DNA of 64,000 nt, taken from contig OU696576.1 of NCBI GenBank assembly GCA_916048095.2, positions 6,599,988 through 6,663,987 of the forward strand, written 5' to 3'. Every line of letters starts with the position of its first letter. The stretch's first letter is position 1. The stretch comes from Sacculina carcini. Lineage: Eukaryota > Arthropoda > Thecostraca > Sacculinidae. The notes under the pieces are model-generated. The model had not been told where the DNA came from. It did not search any database and saw only the letters and a program-made list of their open reading frames with translations. This document shows, one piece after another, positions 61,102-64,000 of this stretch. Made by a program: the position numbers and the translations under genes.

Positions 61102-62790
61102 TATATATATATATATATATATATATATGAGTAAGTGGAAAATATATAACAATAAATATGAATGAATAGAAAATAAATATGAATAAATAAGCTATCAACA
61201 TTCAATTCAGCGTTTCCGCATTGCATTGACTTTGGCCCTGAAAAATTAATCATTGTTAATTTTGATATGTTTGCTACTTCGTTTGTATATATTTGATTTT
61301 GGTTTTTTAATTTGATATTTATTATAATCGTTGATGATCTTCGTTGAATATTAATTAATAAACTAATTAATAAATTATTCATATATATATTGGATTATTC
61401 TGAATTTGTCCGGTTCAGTTATGTGCTGCTTCTGGTGTCGGCGACTAAACCGACTTCCCCAGCGCCAATTAGCAGTGAGGAGGGTGACTAGATACCCAGC
61501 AGGACCAAAAACAATACTTGTTGAAGGGCGTATGAGCTACCGAGCGAGCTAGCCAACGACCATCTAATGATTCCTTATGACTCTTTTAATTACTAATTTT
61601 CTATCCCATATCTCCACCTGATAACTCTTGTACTCTTATACTTAATTTTTTATACATTTTTGCTGTTTTTGTGTTTTTACGACCAACTCATCGTGTTCTG
61701 TGTTTGTCTCATATTGCGTCGACGTGTAGCTGTTTTTTGTCTGTTTTACTTGTATTTTACTAGCGCCATTGTTGTCGTGTGCGCTAAAGAAAATATATCT
61801 TGTTTTTTTGTATTCAATTTTGACTATTTTTTGGAAGTCATTGCAGCAGTGGATTTTTTGTCCCACCATAGTTTTTCTTAGCATGGCCAGAAATCATTAT
61901 AATATTTATTCTCTATATGTGTGTGATATACTTTATCGCATGGGGAATATTTTATAAGCGGTTTACATAAACGATATTATGAATATCAATTAATAGATTA
62001 ATAATCGCGTAATGTCATACGTAATATAATTTTTAGCAAATTGCCATTTCACATGACACCAATTATTCGCACAGAACATTTTATAATGGTCGCGTTCTTC
62101 CCAATCGGCTTATTAGACTAGACTCGTAGATCCTGTTGCAACAAATATGACAAAAAATTGTATATGTGCAATCGTCAGAGGCAATAACTTCACAAAAACA
62201 AGCACAGAAGAAAGAGATTTATTGTCTTCAACAGGTAAACAAACTCTAAATCACACATTTTCAACGAAGGCAAAATTCAAGAACCATTGAACAAACCACA
62301 GGCACTGTCACTCGAATTTATGTACGTGTATGTGTGTTTTTCGTTGTGTGTGTGTGTGTCTGTGCATCAGGCTGCACGCTGCACAGAGGCTCAAATTCTT
62401 GCAAGACAGAAGCTGTCGCATCGGGCAGACACGTTGCAAGCGCTGTCAGCAGAAAAAAGCCAGAAAAGCCTGTTTTCGGCGCGCATGCAGCTGCAACGAT
62501 GATTAATTTCTCGACCGGGAGCACGTGTTGTTGCTACTGCGAGACCAGTGCGAGGCTGGGTGTTGAAGTGTCAGACTCGCGTGTGTGTGCTACGTTAGCA
62601 GGAACATATGTTAGAACTATAGTGTCCGCTAGCAGTGCTTGTGAGTGTGTTGTTTAGTGACGTGTGCAGACGTGCTCGCTAACAGAAAAGCGTCTGTGAT
62701 CGTGTTGCGTTTGTGGATAGGACTGTGGCCGAGCAGGGGTGATTGCGGGCATAATTATTGGTGAGTGTTCGTGAGCAGAGGTCAACTACC
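61102..62790. other. Sequence without recognised genes
   Basis: AT-rich to about 62280, then CpG-containing sequence with a short (GT)n (62334-62360) that may be the promoter or 5' UTR of the exon at 62791. Confidence 0.4.
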
Positions 62791-62901
62791 ATGCTGCCCA
62801 TATACTGCGGTTCACTGCGGCACCCCAAGTCCAAGCGGTCTCACTCGTTCTCCGTGTATGACCCCAAGCCTGGCCTTCCAAGTTGCTACAATTATTCAAG
62901 A
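62791..62901 (+). CDS. Candidate first coding exon of an unidentified gene
   Basis: ATG in good context (CTACCATGC) opens 37 codons, reading MLPIYCGSLRHPKSKRSHSF then a Pro/Tyr-containing stretch, up to a strong donor AAGA/GTGAGT. Composition matches the other host exons. No following exon is recognised before the window ends, so this is a hypothesis. Confidence 0.3.
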
Positions 62902-64000
62902 GTGAGTATTGCTTCTTTGTCCGTCTTTCATCTGTCCTCATCTCCGTTGCCTATCACATCATACTATAACAGCATACCGTGTGAAAAGAGACATCAGACG
63001 GTGTTATTTTGCAAGTCTAGACAATATGATCACTCACCAGAGTATTGGTAGGAGTATATGAGAGGGTAGGACACATTCAACGGTGACATATTCAAGTGAA
63101 ATATTCAGATAGAGAAATCATTCAATTCATGGTCCATCTTGTCGCTTGTTTGAAGATCGTGTTCCTCGAGTAATTTCGTGCAAATTTCCTTCCTCGTATA
63201 TTCCATGCAAATTCAGGCATCGTTTTCAAGGATTGGTTTGCCGCACTCGAAATTGCATGTATGCATGTGTACGCATGTGCATGAGTGAACGAACACACGT
63301 GTGTGTGAGTGGCGATCATTTTCCAGTAGATGTGACGCTTGTATTCGGCGGCGGCGACCGGCTGTATAGCTGAGTCGTTCACCTGAGACGTTTATAAATT
63401 GAACGACATTTCACACGGCTCCACCACAATATTGCTCCACATTATCGCGCTGTCTACATGTCTCTGATGAAAGCGCAAGTACACACACACACACACACAC
63501 AGATGCGAGGATGCATACAGATACCTTTGTATAATGCCAAATAATGTGCTCCACTATGTGAAGAATTTATCCGGTCGTTTTTGCACGTCCAGCTTTCTCC
63601 AGTGCTTCACATATTTCAGTGTGGCCACTCATTTGTTTAACATACTGAGATCCGCTCTCAGTGGCTGTGTGCTTGCGCGTATGCTTGGGTGTGGGTGTGT
63701 ATGCTGCCTCTGTGTAAATTTGCGTGTGTGAGTGCTTTGTGTGCTTCAGTGTGTCAGTGCGCTAATTTCTGCGTTCACCCCATTAAACCCTGGGCAGTAT
63801 GCATTCATGGGGCACCGATAGTGTTTCCGCTCCCCTCTTTGTCCAGGGCTATATATTTTCTCTAGAAGCACCAAGTGCACACACACACACACATACACGT
63901 ATACATACGCACACATATAAACACATTCCTCGTTGAGAGCAAATACACCCACACCCTGACGTTTATTAATGTATGCAAACACAAACTACATTGTGCACTG
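62902..64000. other. Possible intron, nothing else recognised
   Basis: Contains short (CA)n runs (63481-63500, 63878-63893) and no convincing exon, RNA or transposon. Confidence 0.4.

Overview
The window is animal nuclear DNA. It carries intron-split genes with GT..AG junctions (TFIIH p62, prefoldin 2, atypical PKC, a selenocysteine thioredoxin-glutathione reductase). Introns are short to medium, (CA/TG)n microsatellites are abundant, and the transposon set is metazoan (Ty3/gypsy, L2- and CR1-type LINEs, tRNA-derived SINEs, a hAT-type MITE, Helitrons). I cannot name the species. A glutaredoxin-fused thioredoxin reductase and splice acceptors lying a few bases before start codons fit an invertebrate that may use spliced-leader trans-splicing, but this is inference.

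Layout. 1-10.5 kb: 3' part of a Ty3/gypsy element that appears to have landed in the 3' end of an L2 LINE, followed by two more L2 copies. 10.57-15.68 kb: complete GTF2H1-like gene, 10 coding exons, + strand. 16.45-17.41 kb: complete PFDN2, 3 exons, - strand, divergent from aPKC at 19.11-21.19 kb (2 coding exons, + strand). 22.6-25.2 kb: decayed gypsy integrase split by another repeat. 26.78-27.52 kb: unknown secreted protein with three copies of a 15-residue motif. 28.3-28.75 kb: two exons of a possible Rpp14/Pop5-type protein. 29.5-44.57 kb: thioredoxin-glutathione reductase on the - strand, 13 coding exons (627 residues), with an in-frame UGA for selenocysteine in a Gly-Cys-Sec-Gly end and a form-2 SECIS hairpin in the 3' UTR. 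Its introns hold minisatellites, SINEs, LINE fragments and a MITE. 45.68-49.12 kb: a gypsy relic whose two LTRs are inverted relative to each other. 49.21-61.10 kb: a nearly pure array of non-autonomous Helitrons, including a composite unit present as two adjacent copies. 61.1-64 kb: mostly unique sequence with one candidate first exon.

The host genes are housekeeping or signalling genes (transcription/repair, chaperone, polarity kinase, redox) and do not form one pathway. The points most worth follow-up are the selenoprotein with its dispersed exons, the use of (TG)n tracts in place of polypyrimidine tracts at many acceptors, the Helitron read-through composite, the inverted-LTR gypsy and the triple-repeat secreted protein.
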